This document shows positions 25,937-36,269 of a stretch of 64,000 nt of DNA, piece by piece. Source of the stretch: Tolypothrix sp. PCC 7910 (GTDB lineage Bacteria > Cyanobacteriota > Cyanobacteriia > Cyanobacteriales > Nostocaceae); the NCBI RefSeq assembly GCF_011769525.1, contig NZ_CP050440.1, positions 6,263,501-6,327,500 of the forward strand, given 5' to 3'. A program made the position numbers and the translations under genes. The stretch's first letter is position 1, and every line of letters begins with the position of its first letter. The notes under the pieces were generated by a model. The model was not told the origin of the DNA. It ran no database searches and worked only from the letters and a program-made list of their open reading frames with translations.

Positions 25937-28528
25937 CTATAGCCAGTTTCCTACCAACACAAATGCTGACCAATAATAGGGGTGCTGAAAATTAGCATCT
26001 TGTAAAAAAGTCAGTTGAGTTTGTCGCAAAGCTTCTGCTTTACCAATTCCAGGTTTTTTAAGATGTTTATAAAACTCAACCATAAATTTGGCTGTAGACT
26101 CGTCTTGTACTGCCCACAAAGTAGCTAGAGTACTGCGTGCGCCAGAACGTACTGCTACACCAGCCAAGCCTAATATTGCGCGATTGTCTCCTTTGGCAGT
26201 TTGGCAAGCACTGAGAACCATTAATTCTACAGGTATAGAATTTACTTCATTTCTGGATTTGAGAAACTCACTTAATTCTTTAACGTTAATCTTGCCATCC
26301 CAGCTGAGTATAAAAGTGTCATCTGACTTACTGCTAAACTGACCATGAGTAGCAAGATGTAATACCGAAAAAGGAATTGATTTAATAGCTGTTTGCAGGT
26401 TAGTGTCGGTAAATTCTTCATTCAAAAGTAGCTGTGAAGAAATTTCAGCGCTAATTTCTGTGACTTCTGATTTAACTGCTGGTAAAGCTTTAAACCCTTG
26501 GCGTGCTTCGCTGAGTGCGGCTGTAATAACTTTAATATTATCTCGCTTGAGTGAGTGGGCTTGCAATAATTGCATTCCTGGCGATAAAGCCAAGCTATAT
26601 TTCTCTACTAAATAATTTTTGCCATCATACAAAGCCGCCATTGGTAAATTCCGCAATGAACCATCTAAAACAAAGGTCAAAGTTTTGATTTTACTATTGG
26701 CTAACTGCGATTCTGCGGGACGGATAAGTAAGTCGTACAGTTTTTGGGAGACAGATAAAGCAGTCTCTTGAGAAAAAGCAGGGTTGAGAGATTGACGCAT
26801 CTGTTTGATAGTCTTTTCTATCTCCGCTTTTGAGATGTCAGTTTTGTAGTTAATTAAGAGTTGCCCAGAAATCGATACAATAACTTCTAAGCGATCGCCT
26901 AAAATAATGGGGTAAATAACAGCTGCATTTTTGTCGATTTGGTCGATTTGCTCGGGTTTACCATTTAAACAAGCTTCGTGGAAGAAATTATCTAATTCAG
27001 CGAGTTGTAGCGCTTCAATGGTTTCTCGCGCTTGCTTTAAGTTTTTTTGGCTGGGGTGAGATTGTAGTAATAAATCAACTAATTCCCGATAAACCGGTTC
27101 CACACTCTCTTGAAAGGAGAACTGGACATCACGGTTAATTGCAACTAAATCGCTACGCAGAGACTTGAGAGTTTTGACGGAAAAACTATAAGCTGCGATC
27201 GCACCTTCAGCGTTACCTTTAATTTTGAGAATGCGCCCAACTTGCCAGGAAGCTTGATAAGCAATATCTGCAGCGTTAATTTCTTGAGCAATTGTCAATG
27301 CTTTTTGGGTGAGTTGCAAAGCATCAGATAACTGCTGCTGCTCAAAATATAATTTTCCTAATTCATTTAAGGCATAAGCTTTAGCACGCAAATCGCTCAA
27401 TGTGTCAGCTTGTTGTATTGCACGTGCTAAAGTTACTGCAGCTTCTTTAGCTAAATCTTGATTGCTGCTATCCAGTTTTGTCAACTTAGCCAAACTACGC
27501 GCGAAATTAACTGTGGCATAGATAGACATCCGGCTAGGCGGTAGATTCTCTAATTGTGATTTAATTTCAGGTAATAGAGTATTAGCTGCTGGTACTTGTG
27601 CATTGTCTAAATACAGGCTGAGTTGATTGAGTTGTGCTTCTAGGTGTAGTTGGGGATTAGTTGCCTTAGCTAGCACTTGTTGATAATAATCTAAAGCCTC
27701 TGCAGTTTGTTGTAAGTCTCTAGCTGTATTTCCCAAGCTAAAAAGAACATCGCCGATATTGTCTGTAGCGTTCAGGCGAGTGCTAATTGCTAAACTTTGC
27801 TTTAAAATTTCCTGAGATTGCTTTAAATTTCCCACCTGCTGCAAAACTACTCCTAAGCTTTGCAAGGCTTTCACTTTAATGATGGAATCTGGCTGATTTT
27901 GCAGTTTTTGATTGATGGCTATTAACAACTTCTGCGCTCTGCGATAAAATCCTAAAGCTTGTAGTGCTTGGGCTTGGTTAATTTGGCTACCTAGCTTCCC
28001 CGCATCATCACCCACTTGTGCATAATTTTTTTCTGCATCTTGCCAAGCTTGTAAAGCCGCTTCTCCCTGTCCTTTGGCAAGTCGGAGATTTCCTAAAGTA
28101 TTGAAAGCTACTGCCCAAATGGCTGCATGATCTTGATGTTTGCTGTTCAAGCGTTGTAGAAGATTGAGACTGTTAGTAATTGAAACTTCCGCCTTTTGCC
28201 AATCTCCCAAGTTTTGTAAGGCTAAAGATAGATAACTCAAACTCCAAGCTTGGTTGATAGTGTCACCTTGTTCTGCAAAAGCCACAGACGCAGCTTCCCA
28301 AAGTTTTGCTGCTTCGGTAAAGCGTCCTGAGGCAAACTGAATTCTACCTTGTTCCAGCAGGGAATTGGGATTTAAGACCGAGCCTGTTGTAATTTTCCCA
28401 TCCTGAATTTCTGAGCGCAAATTGATATTTGCTTGGGCTGGAATACCTGTTGTGACGACAAATAATGTCAGCAACCCTAAGTTGATTGTATAAGCGAAAG
28501 AGTAAATGAGCTTTTTATTTTTTTGCAT
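25937..28528 (-). CDS. Secreted TPR-CHAT domain protein (caspase-like fold)
   Basis: This 863-residue protein has a signal peptide-like N-terminus (about 8-33, LTLFVVTTGIPAQA), a TPR superhelix (about 55-470) and a C-terminal CHAT domain (about 590-863). The CHAT catalytic dyad is present: His728 in LHLATHGQF and Cys775 in LSACQTAKG, followed by GLAGVAVRSGARSTLATLW. CHAT proteins are caspase/separase-related proteases; in this cyanobacterial subgroup the target is unknown. The N-terminal signal suggests action in the periplasm. Its neighbours are the exoprotein, the metalloprotease and two-component kinases, a recurrent cyanobacterial mix. Confidence 0.88.
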   Translation of the reverse strand: MQKNKKLIYSFAYTINLGLLTLFVVTTGIPAQANINLRSEIQDGKITTGSVLNPNSLLEQGRIQFASGRFTEAAKLWEAASVAFAEQGDTINQAWSLSYLSLALQNLGDWQKAEVSITNSLNLLQRLNSKHQDHAAIWAVAFNTLGNLRLAKGQGEAALQAWQDAEKNYAQVGDDAGKLGSQINQAQALQALGFYRRAQKLLIAINQKLQNQPDSIIKVKALQSLGVVLQQVGNLKQSQEILKQSLAISTRLNATDNIGDVLFSLGNTARDLQQTAEALDYYQQVLAKATNPQLHLEAQLNQLSLYLDNAQVPAANTLLPEIKSQLENLPPSRMSIYATVNFARSLAKLTKLDSSNQDLAKEAAVTLARAIQQADTLSDLRAKAYALNELGKLYFEQQQLSDALQLTQKALTIAQEINAADIAYQASWQVGRILKIKGNAEGAIAAYSFSVKTLKSLRSDLVAINRDVQFSFQESVEPVYRELVDLLLQSHPSQKNLKQARETIEALQLAELDNFFHEACLNGKPEQIDQIDKNAAVIYPIILGDRLEVIVSISGQLLINYKTDISKAEIEKTIKQMRQSLNPAFSQETALSVSQKLYDLLIRPAESQLANSKIKTLTFVLDGSLRNLPMAALYDGKNYLVEKYSLALSPGMQLLQAHSLKRDNIKVITAALSEARQGFKALPAVKSEVTEISAEISSQLLLNEEFTDTNLQTAIKSIPFSVLHLATHGQFSSKSDDTFILSWDGKINVKELSEFLKSRNEVNSIPVELMVLSACQTAKGDNRAILGLAGVAVRSGARSTLATLWAVQDESTAKFMVEFYKHLKKPGIGKAEALRQTQLTFLQDANFQHPYYWSAFVLVGNWL

Positions 28529-28657
28529 AAATTTACATTCCCACAGTGACCAGCAATAGAAACCTATTTTCTACTGTTCCCTAAAATTCTTGTTTTATTT
28601 CACTATAGGTTTATTGAAAGTCTCAATTTTACTTTTAAGCATCCCAGAACTTCATGC

Positions 28658-29971
28658 TTATACAGGGATTTCGATGATAAATTTTGTGCCTTCTCCTAAT
28701 ACTGAAAAACATTGGATTTTGCCTTGGTGTTTCTCTTCCACAATCTGTTTACTAATAGATAAACCTAAGCCAGTCCCTTTACCAACTGATTTAGTAGTAA
28801 AAAATTGGTCAAATATTTGGCTTATAAGTTCCGGTGCAATTCCAGAACCATTATCAGCAAAGGTGATATTGAGCAAATTTTCATACTCATTAAAGCTAGT
28901 TATAATTACAATTTCATATCCAGTATTTTCTGGCTCAGGTGATTTTTCATTTTTCTCATCAAAAGCGTCAATAGAGTTAGAAATAATATTCATAAATACT
29001 TGGCTGATTTGCCCAGGATAGCATTTAATCAGCGGTATCTCTCCATAATTCTTCATGACTACTATTTGCGATCGCTTATTACTTGCCTTCAGACGATGCT
29101 GCAGAATTAGCAAAGTACTATCGATACCTTCATGAATATCGAAATCTACTTTATGAGATATATCTGTACGGGAAAAGGTACGTAAACTAGTGCTAATGTC
29201 GCTAATGCGTTCTACACCGAGATTCATATATGAAAGCATTGCTGGCAAATCTTTGATGATTTGTTCCAAATCTATCGTTTTGGCATTTTTAACAATATCC
29301 GCAGGTGGATCTGAATAGTGTTTACGATAAAGTTGCAAGTGGTTGACTAAGTCATCTAGATAATTACCAATAAAATGCAAATTACCTGTTAAAGAAGTGA
29401 GGGGATTATTAATTTCATGAGCTACACCAGCGACTAATTGACCGAGAGTAGATAATTTTTCGTTTTGCACTAATTGGAGTTGAGATTGCTTTAATTCATC
29501 CAGCGCTTGTGAAAGTTTGGTTGTACGTTCTTCTATCCGCTGCTCTAACTGTTGATTCTGTAATTCTAGTTGTTTGGTTAAAAATCGTATTTTTAAATGT
29601 ACATGAACTCTGGCTAAAACTTCTTCTTTTTGAAAAGGTTTAGTAATATAATCTACACCTCCAATTAAAAGCCCTTGTACCTTATCAAATTTATCTGATA
29701 GAGCGCTCAAAAAAATTACTGGTATATCATGAGTTAAAGGATTTTTTTTGAGGATTTGGCAGGTATTAAATCCATCCAGCCCTGGCATCATCACATCTAA
29801 TAAAATTAAATCTGGCTGGGCATATTCAGCTTGTTCAATAGCACTTTGACCATCAGTTGCAATCAAAATTTCCCAGCCATAGTTAGAGATAGCATTACAT
29901 AAAACTTTGAGATTGGTTTGATTGTCATCAACAATCATGATAGTTGCTTCTTCAACATTAATAGACTTCAT
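28658..29971 (-). CDS. Response regulator-histidine kinase (REC-HisKA-HATPase)
   Basis: This 437-residue soluble protein has an N-terminal receiver domain (phospho-acceptor Asp59 in [13 protein letters not shown]), a coiled linker (about 130-170), a HisKA site in [14 protein letters not shown] (His185) and an ATPase domain near the C-terminus ([24 protein letters not shown]). Its start overlaps the stop of the upstream CHASE2 kinase gene by four bases (ATGA), so the two are translationally coupled. They are likely partners in one phosphorelay. The order receiver-first suggests that this kinase is controlled by phosphorylation from the CHASE2 kinase. Confidence 0.92.
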   Translation of the reverse strand: MKSINVEEATIMIVDDNQTNLKVLCNAISNYGWEILIATDGQSAIEQAEYAQPDLILLDVMMPGLDGFNTCQILKKNPLTHDIPVIFLSALSDKFDKVQGLLIGGVDYITKPFQKEEVLARVHVHLKIRFLTKQLELQNQQLEQRIEERTTKLSQALDELKQSQLQLVQNEKLSTLGQLVAGVAHEINNPLTSLTGNLHFIGNYLDDLVNHLQLYRKHYSDPPADIVKNAKTIDLEQIIKDLPAMLSYMNLGVERISDISTSLRTFSRTDISHKVDFDIHEGIDSTLLILQHRLKASNKRSQIVVMKNYGEIPLIKCYPGQISQVFMNIISNSIDAFDEKNEKSPEPENTGYEIVIITSFNEYENLLNITFADNGSGIAPELISQIFDQFFTTKSVGKGTGLGLSISKQIVEEKHQGKIQCFSVLGEGTKFIIEIPV

Positions 29972-32757
29972 GAGTTTTTATCCTGATAAGATTTGAGAAG
30001 TGTACGAATAGTTTTAGTTTGGAAGTTATCAGCAAGTTGTCTAATTTGGCGACAAAAAGGTGTGAATTTTGGCTCTGCCGCTTCCATCTCATTTAATAGT
30101 ATTTGTATACTGTGAATATTCCCTCTCATTGCTAAATCAAACAGCTTATCTAGTTCAGTTGCAGGTGGAGCAATGATTACTGGCTCTGTTTGATTTTCAG
30201 AAGATTGATTCTCATGCTCTACTGCTGAGGTGCTATCTTCTTGATAAATCCAACTTAGGTGCAAATATTTTTCTATAATTTTGAAAATTTCATCTATCTG
30301 AAATGGTTTTGCTAAAAATTCATTCCCTCCCACAGCTAAACTTTTTATTTGGTCATTTTCAAACACACTAGCTGAAGAAACTATAATTGGCACATTTTTA
30401 AACTGATGCAGATTTCTTAAATTATGCATCATTTCAAAACCGTCCATAATGGGCATTTTTAGGTCAGTTACAATTAAATCTGGCTGAATCTCTATAGCTG
30501 TTTCTAACCCTTCTTTTCCATTAGTAGCTTCCCAGCAAATAAATCCTATTGATTGCAGGAGATTGATAATTACAGAACGATTTTCAATTTGGTCATCTAC
30601 AATTAAAATTTTTGGTTGTTTATCTTGAATACCGACAATTTTTTTCTTGGGAGATACAGTAGTAGAATTGATAGCTGTTTCAATCACTTCTAGATTCACA
30701 TCTAACCAAAATTTACTACCAACTGATAAAGTGCTCGTCACGTTAATTTGGCTACCCATTAATTCAGCTAGTTTCCAGCTAATTGCTAATCCTAAGCCTG
30801 TACCTTCTATTTGTTTATTTTTATCTCCTACTTGCTCAAAAGGTAAAAAAATATTTTTTAGCTGTTCGGAGGTCATTCCCACACCTGTATCTTCAATTTG
30901 AAATCTAATTTTATTCAATATATTTTCATGATAGTTTTCTGTTTGTAATACTTCCACTGTAAAAGTTACACTACCAATATCGGTAAATTTAATTGCATTA
31001 CCAAGTAAATTAATTAAAACTTGCCGTAAACGTTTTTCGTCGGCATTAATCCCTAACGGTAGTTGAGGATCTGATTGATAAATAAATGAGATACCTTTTT
31101 CTTGAGCGCGTATCCGACAAATTTCTACTACTCCGAGTAAAAAGAAAGAAAAATCAAAGTCTGTTTTGTGCAGTTCTAACTTCCGGGCTTCAATTTTTGA
31201 CAGGTCTAAAATATCATTGATGAGAGTAAGTAGGTGAGAACCGCATTGATGAATAATTTTGATGCCATCTAATTCTGATGGCGCTATTTTGTCAGAACGT
31301 TCGAGGATTTGTGCATACCCTAAAATTCCATTTAAAGGTGTCCGCAGTTCATGACTCATATTAGCTAAAAATTCGCTTTTAGCTTGGTTGGCAACATCAG
31401 CAGCAATTTTGGCAATCTCTAATTCTTGAGTGCGATCGCTCACTTTTTGCTCTAGGGTGTAAGAATACTCCTGTAATTCCTCATTCGCTTTTTCTAGTTG
31501 CGATTGTTTATAAAAATTGGTAATGACAATTCCACAGACAAGGACAGCTAGTAACGGTGAAATGCTAGGAATCCACCACCCTGCTAAAAAAGCTAAATAG
31601 CTGCTACCTAAAACAGTAGCAGCTGCAAAGATAATTCCTACTATAGGTAATCCTGACAATCTCCATTTACCAAAAGATTTCACATGCAATAATTGCCAAG
31701 TCAGACTACTACTAATAAATGACCAGCACAGAACCCATAGCCATTCTCTATGGGAAGACCATACTTGAATTAGAGGTCTGCCATCCAATGCTGCACTTAA
31801 AATTTGACTAGTTAAATTGGCGTGAAGTACAACCCCTGCCATTGGTTCACTATCTTGGTGCAATTTAAGATTATAAGCAACGTTAAAAAAGTCATTGATA
31901 CTCTTAGCTGTAGTACCAATCAAAACAATGCGATCGCGCACTAACTCCTTGGCGACGGAATTATTCAATATATCCCGCATTTTGACTGTATCAAACTGCT
32001 TTTTACAGCCTCGATAGTTCAATAAAATTTGGTATCCGCCAACATCTGCACCGCGATAAATAAACTCGTTACCTTTCAAGGGTGTAAATATGGCTTTACT
32101 CAATCGCAAGGTAGTCTGTGTTTGATCTACTGCTTCTAGGGAAATATGTTGACGTTCTAGATAAATTAAGCTTAAGCGTGTTGCTAAACCTAAAAAAATC
32201 TCACCGTTGCGATCGCCAGCTGAAAGCAAACCCCGCCTAACTTTACCATCTGTATCCAAAACAAAATCAGAAAGCGCAATTTGCCCTTGTGCAGATAAAG
32301 TTGGTGATGGGGCGACGCTATCCCCAGCGAGTTTCTTGACACCAATTAAATTGGGTGTAGATTTCATCACTGCAAGCAATTCTTGATACCCTGGTTCTAC
32401 TGGCAAATCTCGATAAATGTCCATGCCAATAGCTGCTGGTTGTTGGGCTTTGAGTTTTTTGAGAAGTTGAGCTAAAACATCATCAGGAATGGGCCATTTA
32501 CCAACTTGGGTAATGTCTTTTTCATCAATAGTGACAATGAGAATACGCTGATCTGGAGTTTCTTGAGGACGTAGAGCAAAAAATTGCTCCATTGTACTCC
32601 ATTCTAGTAATTGAAATAACCCTGTCATTCCCCCAGCAATCACCAATACGGTAACGCTAGGAGCCGTCATCAATACAAAGCGCCAATGTTTGAAAATTGT
32701 CTTAATTAAATTGGTACTAATTAAATTTGTTAATAATGCTTTCAACAATAACCCCAT
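29968..32757 (-). CDS. CHASE2-domain hybrid sensor histidine kinase
   Basis: The 929-residue membrane sensor has an N-terminal membrane helix (about 27-48), an extracytoplasmic CHASE2 domain (about 50-330, [44 protein letters not shown]), three membrane helices (about 340-415), a coiled coil, a HisKA with His469 ([18 protein letters not shown]), an ATPase (about 560-690) and a receiver (Asp765 in [13 protein letters not shown]). The C-terminal ~100 residues are a helical tail. The CHASE2 ligand is unknown. The DUF928 gene lies 96 bases upstream and the coupled REC-kinase gene overlaps its end, so the three form one likely operon. Confidence 0.93.
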   Translation of the reverse strand: MGLLLKALLTNLISTNLIKTIFKHWRFVLMTAPSVTVLVIAGGMTGLFQLLEWSTMEQFFALRPQETPDQRILIVTIDEKDITQVGKWPIPDDVLAQLLKKLKAQQPAAIGMDIYRDLPVEPGYQELLAVMKSTPNLIGVKKLAGDSVAPSPTLSAQGQIALSDFVLDTDGKVRRGLLSAGDRNGEIFLGLATRLSLIYLERQHISLEAVDQTQTTLRLSKAIFTPLKGNEFIYRGADVGGYQILLNYRGCKKQFDTVKMRDILNNSVAKELVRDRIVLIGTTAKSINDFFNVAYNLKLHQDSEPMAGVVLHANLTSQILSAALDGRPLIQVWSSHREWLWVLCWSFISSSLTWQLLHVKSFGKWRLSGLPIVGIIFAAATVLGSSYLAFLAGWWIPSISPLLAVLVCGIVITNFYKQSQLEKANEELQEYSYTLEQKVSDRTQELEIAKIAADVANQAKSEFLANMSHELRTPLNGILGYAQILERSDKIAPSELDGIKIIHQCGSHLLTLINDILDLSKIEARKLELHKTDFDFSFFLLGVVEICRIRAQEKGISFIYQSDPQLPLGINADEKRLRQVLINLLGNAIKFTDIGSVTFTVEVLQTENYHENILNKIRFQIEDTGVGMTSEQLKNIFLPFEQVGDKNKQIEGTGLGLAISWKLAELMGSQINVTSTLSVGSKFWLDVNLEVIETAINSTTVSPKKKIVGIQDKQPKILIVDDQIENRSVIINLLQSIGFICWEATNGKEGLETAIEIQPDLIVTDLKMPIMDGFEMMHNLRNLHQFKNVPIIVSSASVFENDQIKSLAVGGNEFLAKPFQIDEIFKIIEKYLHLSWIYQEDSTSAVEHENQSSENQTEPVIIAPPATELDKLFDLAMRGNIHSIQILLNEMEAAEPKFTPFCRQIRQLADNFQTKTIRTLLKSYQDKNS

Positions 32758-32853
32758 TTTTAATTATTAATTAATACTTTTATAAAAGTAGAAAGTGGGG
32801 AATAGTGTAATTACTGTTTACTCCCCACTTTAGCTTTAGTTACTATTAGTTAA

Positions 32854-33585
32854 TTAATTAACAAGTGGTTCGTTGGCAATCACATTTAAATTAACTGATT
32901 TTAAAAGGTCTTGCCAAGCATTATTTAAAGCTTGATTATTTGGTTGCGATCGCCTTAACTCTGCCAGAATAGACAGAGAATCATACCAAATACCCGTCTC
33001 GGCTAATTTAGAAATTAGCTCTAGTGATGTTGGTTTTTGATTTTTATTAATTAAACTGCGATCTGCTTCTACACGACGAATCCATCCTCCTACCCAAGGA
33101 CTATCTGTGTCTAGCTCTTCGGTGCAAATCATTACTAAAGACCATTTATAATTTTTGCCTGTTTTCAGTGCTGGCACAGAAGTTGGCAATTTTACTTCCA
33201 TTACTCCCGGTTTTTGTGGCAAAGTTAAAGTTGTCTGATAAGAAGTTTTCGAGCCATCATCTTGGAGAGTAAATAATGCTTTTTGGGCTTTACTCCCTGG
33301 AAGGTAGACAAATATTGTGGGACGCTCTGCAACTGTAAAGCCAATATTAGATTTGGGCATTAACGGTGTTACAGATGTACTATTGGAGACTTTCGTCCCA
33401 AAACCACAAATATTACCATCCCTTGAGCCTCCCCCAGATGAGCGTTGAGGTGCTTGCGCTCCTGGCGGTTTAAACGTTACTCCTGCCATCACTGGTGTTA
33501 TAGATATAGGAACAATCGATGATGAAATTATCAATGCTATTCCTAACAGTGGTGATTTGAAAAAAGGTTTACTTTTTGCTGGCAT
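32854..33585 (-). CDS. DUF928 family secreted protein
   Basis: This 243-residue protein has a signal peptide (about 12-34, ending PVMA-G). It has the DUF928 pattern: PPGAQAPQRSSGGGSRDG, then LMPKSNIGFTVAERPTIFVYLP, LTLPQKPGVMEVKLP and YKWSLVMICTEE. DUF928 proteins are cyanobacterial, of unknown role, and often encoded beside CHASE2 and CHAT genes, as here. The predicted Ig-like beta fold suggests a periplasmic binding module. It may supply the ligand or co-sensor for the CHASE2 kinase encoded just downstream; this is inference from context. Confidence 0.88.
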   Translation of the reverse strand: MPAKSKPFFKSPLLGIALIISSSIVPISITPVMAGVTFKPPGAQAPQRSSGGGSRDGNICGFGTKVSNSTSVTPLMPKSNIGFTVAERPTIFVYLPGSKAQKALFTLQDDGSKTSYQTTLTLPQKPGVMEVKLPTSVPALKTGKNYKWSLVMICTEELDTDSPWVGGWIRRVEADRSLINKNQKPTSLELISKLAETGIWYDSLSILAELRRSQPNNQALNNAWQDLLKSVNLNVIANEPLVN

Positions 33586-34239
33586 AAACTGACTTATATT
33601 TTGAGCAGCTATTTTTTCTAACTGCTTGATAAATAATAACTACAGTTACTAATATGGCATAAAATTAAATAATAATAGTTTATTTACAGTATTTTCACTT
33701 GCCCTCAGTATAAGTACGCAAAGCTGAGGGAAATACTATAAAAAGATTGAAGTTTTATCGATTTTTTATTTAGTAATTAACAATTAATCAATGATATTTA
33801 TAAAAATAATTAAACTAGATATATAAATAATTACATGGTAATAATTAGCAGGTTAATTGAGTGTTGGTTGAGTTTTACACTATGTAATTGACCAGATTAA
33901 TCTCTATTGATAAATGCAAATTATTAGGGCTGTTTATCCATGATGAATATTGAATTTGATTACCATTGGTAATACAACACTTTTTAGCTGCATTAATTGC
34001 AAAACTCAGGATATAACAATGTTATTTCCTGAATCAGGATATCACTACTTTGTAGTATGTTGTATGACTTAACTGTTAGCTTTAAAAGAATTGTGCGATC
34101 GCTCTGATGAAGAAAACAAATACCAGCCTCAGAAAATTAGTCATTTGTCATTGGTTATTTGTCGTTTGTAAGGGTTTCAAGCCTATTTAATTTTCATAAT
34201 ATAGTTGGGTTTATTTCCACCGATTTATTTATGTAAATC
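33586..34239. other. 654-base AT-rich intergenic region
   Basis: This is upstream of the DUF928 gene and downstream of devA. It holds a hairpin with arms CCCTCAG / CTGAGGG (33702-33730) and a few TCATTTGTCATTGG-type heptamers at 34139-34160. The DUF928 operon promoter should be at its left end. No gene is visible. Confidence 0.5.
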
Positions 34240-34938
34240 TCATACTGCTGCGGTTACAACCCGATCCTGTGCTAGCTTACCATCTTCCATGTGAACGATG
34301 CGATCGGCAATGTCTAAAATCCGGTTGTCATGAGTCACCATCAAGATTGTACAACCTTGTTCTTTCGCTAATTGTTGCATGAGGTTGACCACATCTCGCC
34401 CGGATTTACTATCAAGCGCCGCAGTTGGTTCATCTGCTAGCACAATTTTAGGACGACTGACTAAAGCACGCGCGATCGCCACCCGTTGTTTTTGTCCGCC
34501 TGATAAATCATCAGGATAGTAATTGAGGCGGTTTCCTAAGCCTACTTGCTCTAGCATTTCAGCAGAGCGCTGTTTCATTTCCTGGGGTGAAATATTTTGA
34601 TGCAGTTCTAACCCCATTCTCACATTCTGAAGGGCGGTCAAACTCCCATGCAAGTTATGCGCTTGGAAAATATAGCCGTGGCTGCGTCTAGCTTCGGTAA
34701 GTTGCGCTGCATTTGCACCGCAGAGTTCTCTTCCTAATATTTGCAAACTACCAGACTGAGCAGAACGCAAGCCTCCCACCAAAGTTAATAATGTGGTTTT
34801 ACCAGAACCCGAAGGCCCAGTCATGATGATAATTTCACCAGCATTGATTTCTAAATTGATATCAAACAGAACTTGCTTTTTCAGTTGACCTTGACCAAAG
34901 TAGTGGTCGAGATTTTGGATAGATATTACTGGATTCAT
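34240..34938 (-). CDS. devA: DevA-family ABC exporter ATPase
   Basis: The protein has 232 residues from ATG 34938 (MNPVISIQNLDHYFG). The frame is open for 39 more codons upstream, but these only translate heptamer repeats (NHQSPIP units) and are rejected. Walker A is GPSGSGKTTL, the signature LSGGQKQR, Walker B IVLADEP. With DevB and DevC this forms an MacB-like exporter that works with TolC; the original devBCA exports heterocyst glycolipids in Anabaena. The genome probably has several paralogues, and the TetR neighbour suggests an inducible export role, so the substrate here is uncertain. Confidence 0.9.
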   Translation of the reverse strand: MNPVISIQNLDHYFGQGQLKKQVLFDINLEINAGEIIIMTGPSGSGKTTLLTLVGGLRSAQSGSLQILGRELCGANAAQLTEARRSHGYIFQAHNLHGSLTALQNVRMGLELHQNISPQEMKQRSAEMLEQVGLGNRLNYYPDDLSGGQKQRVAIARALVSRPKIVLADEPTAALDSKSGRDVVNLMQQLAKEQGCTILMVTHDNRILDIADRIVHMEDGKLAQDRVVTAAV

Positions 34939-34939
34939 A

Positions 34940-35092
34940 GCAGGGATTGGGGACTGGGGACTGGGGATTGGGGACTGGTGATTGGGGATTGGGGACTGGT
35001 GATTGGGGATTGGGGACTGGTGATTAGGGACAAGGGTATCAATTCCCATTACCAATTACCCATTACCAATTACCAAATGACAAATGACAAAT
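34940..35092. repeat. Heptamer repeats between devC and devA
   Basis: The gap between two co-directional operon genes is filled by GGGGACT/GGGGATT/GGTGATT heptamers (about 34943-35030). ACCAATT/ACCCATT and ACAAATG heptamers follow up to the devC stop codon. They are transcribed within the operon and put a repetitive leader before devA. Confidence 0.88.
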
Positions 35093-35093
35093 C

Positions 35094-36269
35094 TTAAAAC
35101 ATATCTGCGGGGTCAGCAGATTGGACTTTGCGTGTGGCGATCGCACCGGAAATCATGCACATAATGATGGTGAGTACTTGTACCTGAATAGCTCTGGCTA
35201 AGGTCATATATAAAGGTAAATTTGTAGCGTTGCGTGTGAGTGCATATAGTCCGATAGACACGCCGAAACCAGGTAAAAAGCCTAATATTGCCATAATTAT
35301 CGCTTCTTCAAAGACGATACCTAATAAGTAGAGGTTGTTGTAACCCATCGCTTTGAAGGTGGCGTATTCTTTCATGTGGGCGTTGACATCTGTGGATAAA
35401 ACTTGATAAACAATGATCACGCCAACCATGAATCCCATAGATACGCCGAGGCTGAAGATAAAGCCGATCGCAGTGTTGGTTTTCCAGTAATCTTTTTCAA
35501 ATTCTATAAATTCTGCTTTTGTTAAAACTTTGACATCTTCACCTAAATGAGATTTTAAGGCTGTAGCAGTTTGCTTGGGGTCATAGCCTGGTTGCACTTG
35601 AATTAAACCAATACTCAAGCTGCTAGCATCCCGTTTGGGGAATACTCGTAAAAAGTTTTGGTCGCTAGTAATTAATGTACCATCGGCAATAAAGGATGCA
35701 CCGACGGAAAATAAGCCGTTAATGCTAATTGTGCGGCGGTCGATTTCTGTGGTGACAGGTTTTCCGCTATTAATTTGGGCGATCGCTTTTTGGTAATCTC
35801 CTCTAGAGGCGCGATCGAAAAGCATTGTATCTGGTAGCTTAACCATATCTTTTTGGCGGTTGACTTCTGGTAAGTCTAATACTTGCTTGTCAGGGTTAAA
35901 TCCCATGACTAGCACCGCAGTCTTTTTCTTGGTTTGGGGATTCTTCCAATCACCAAAGTTAATATACATACCTTCAGCTGACTTTACCCCTGGGAAATCC
36001 ATTGCTTGATAAAGTCGCCGTCTGGTAAAGCTGGACATATTCGCCAAGTTCCGCGCTTGGGGACTGATAAGCACAATATCAGCTTGCATACTGCGGTGCA
36101 ATCTGGTGTTACTGTCATACAATGCAGTCTGAAACCCCAGTTGCATAAACATGAGAACATCTGCAAAGGCAATACCTGATAGTGCAACTAATAAACGGCT
36201 TCTTTGATGACTTAATTGCAACCATCCTAAAGGTGTGCGTCGCTGGAGTTGAGAGATAAATCCAATCAT
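35094..36269 (-). CDS. devC: DevC-family ABC exporter permease
   Basis: This 391-residue permease has one N-terminal helix (about 25-48), a large periplasmic domain (about 50-260) and three C-terminal helices, as in MacB/DevC. The start fragment TPLGWLQLSHQRSRLLVALSGIAFADVLMFMQLGF is the DevC hallmark. Its ATG overlaps the devB stop by four bases, so translation is coupled. It is the middle gene of devB-devC-devA. Confidence 0.93.
   Translation of the reverse strand: MIGFISQLQRRTPLGWLQLSHQRSRLLVALSGIAFADVLMFMQLGFQTALYDSNTRLHRSMQADIVLISPQARNLANMSSFTRRRLYQAMDFPGVKSAEGMYINFGDWKNPQTKKKTAVLVMGFNPDKQVLDLPEVNRQKDMVKLPDTMLFDRASRGDYQKAIAQINSGKPVTTEIDRRTISINGLFSVGASFIADGTLITSDQNFLRVFPKRDASSLSIGLIQVQPGYDPKQTATALKSHLGEDVKVLTKAEFIEFEKDYWKTNTAIGFIFSLGVSMGFMVGVIIVYQVLSTDVNAHMKEYATFKAMGYNNLYLLGIVFEEAIIMAILGFLPGFGVSIGLYALTRNATNLPLYMTLARAIQVQVLTIIMCMISGAIATRKVQSADPADMF

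Noticed and set aside
28590-29021. 143-codon plus-strand open frame with a hydrophobic start
   Set aside because: It is the antisense shadow of the REC-kinase gene, whose motifs are clear on the minus strand.
34939-35055. 39-codon N-terminal extension of DevA with NHQSPIP units
   Set aside because: It only translates heptamer repeat DNA; the conserved DevA sequence starts at the internal ATG 34938.
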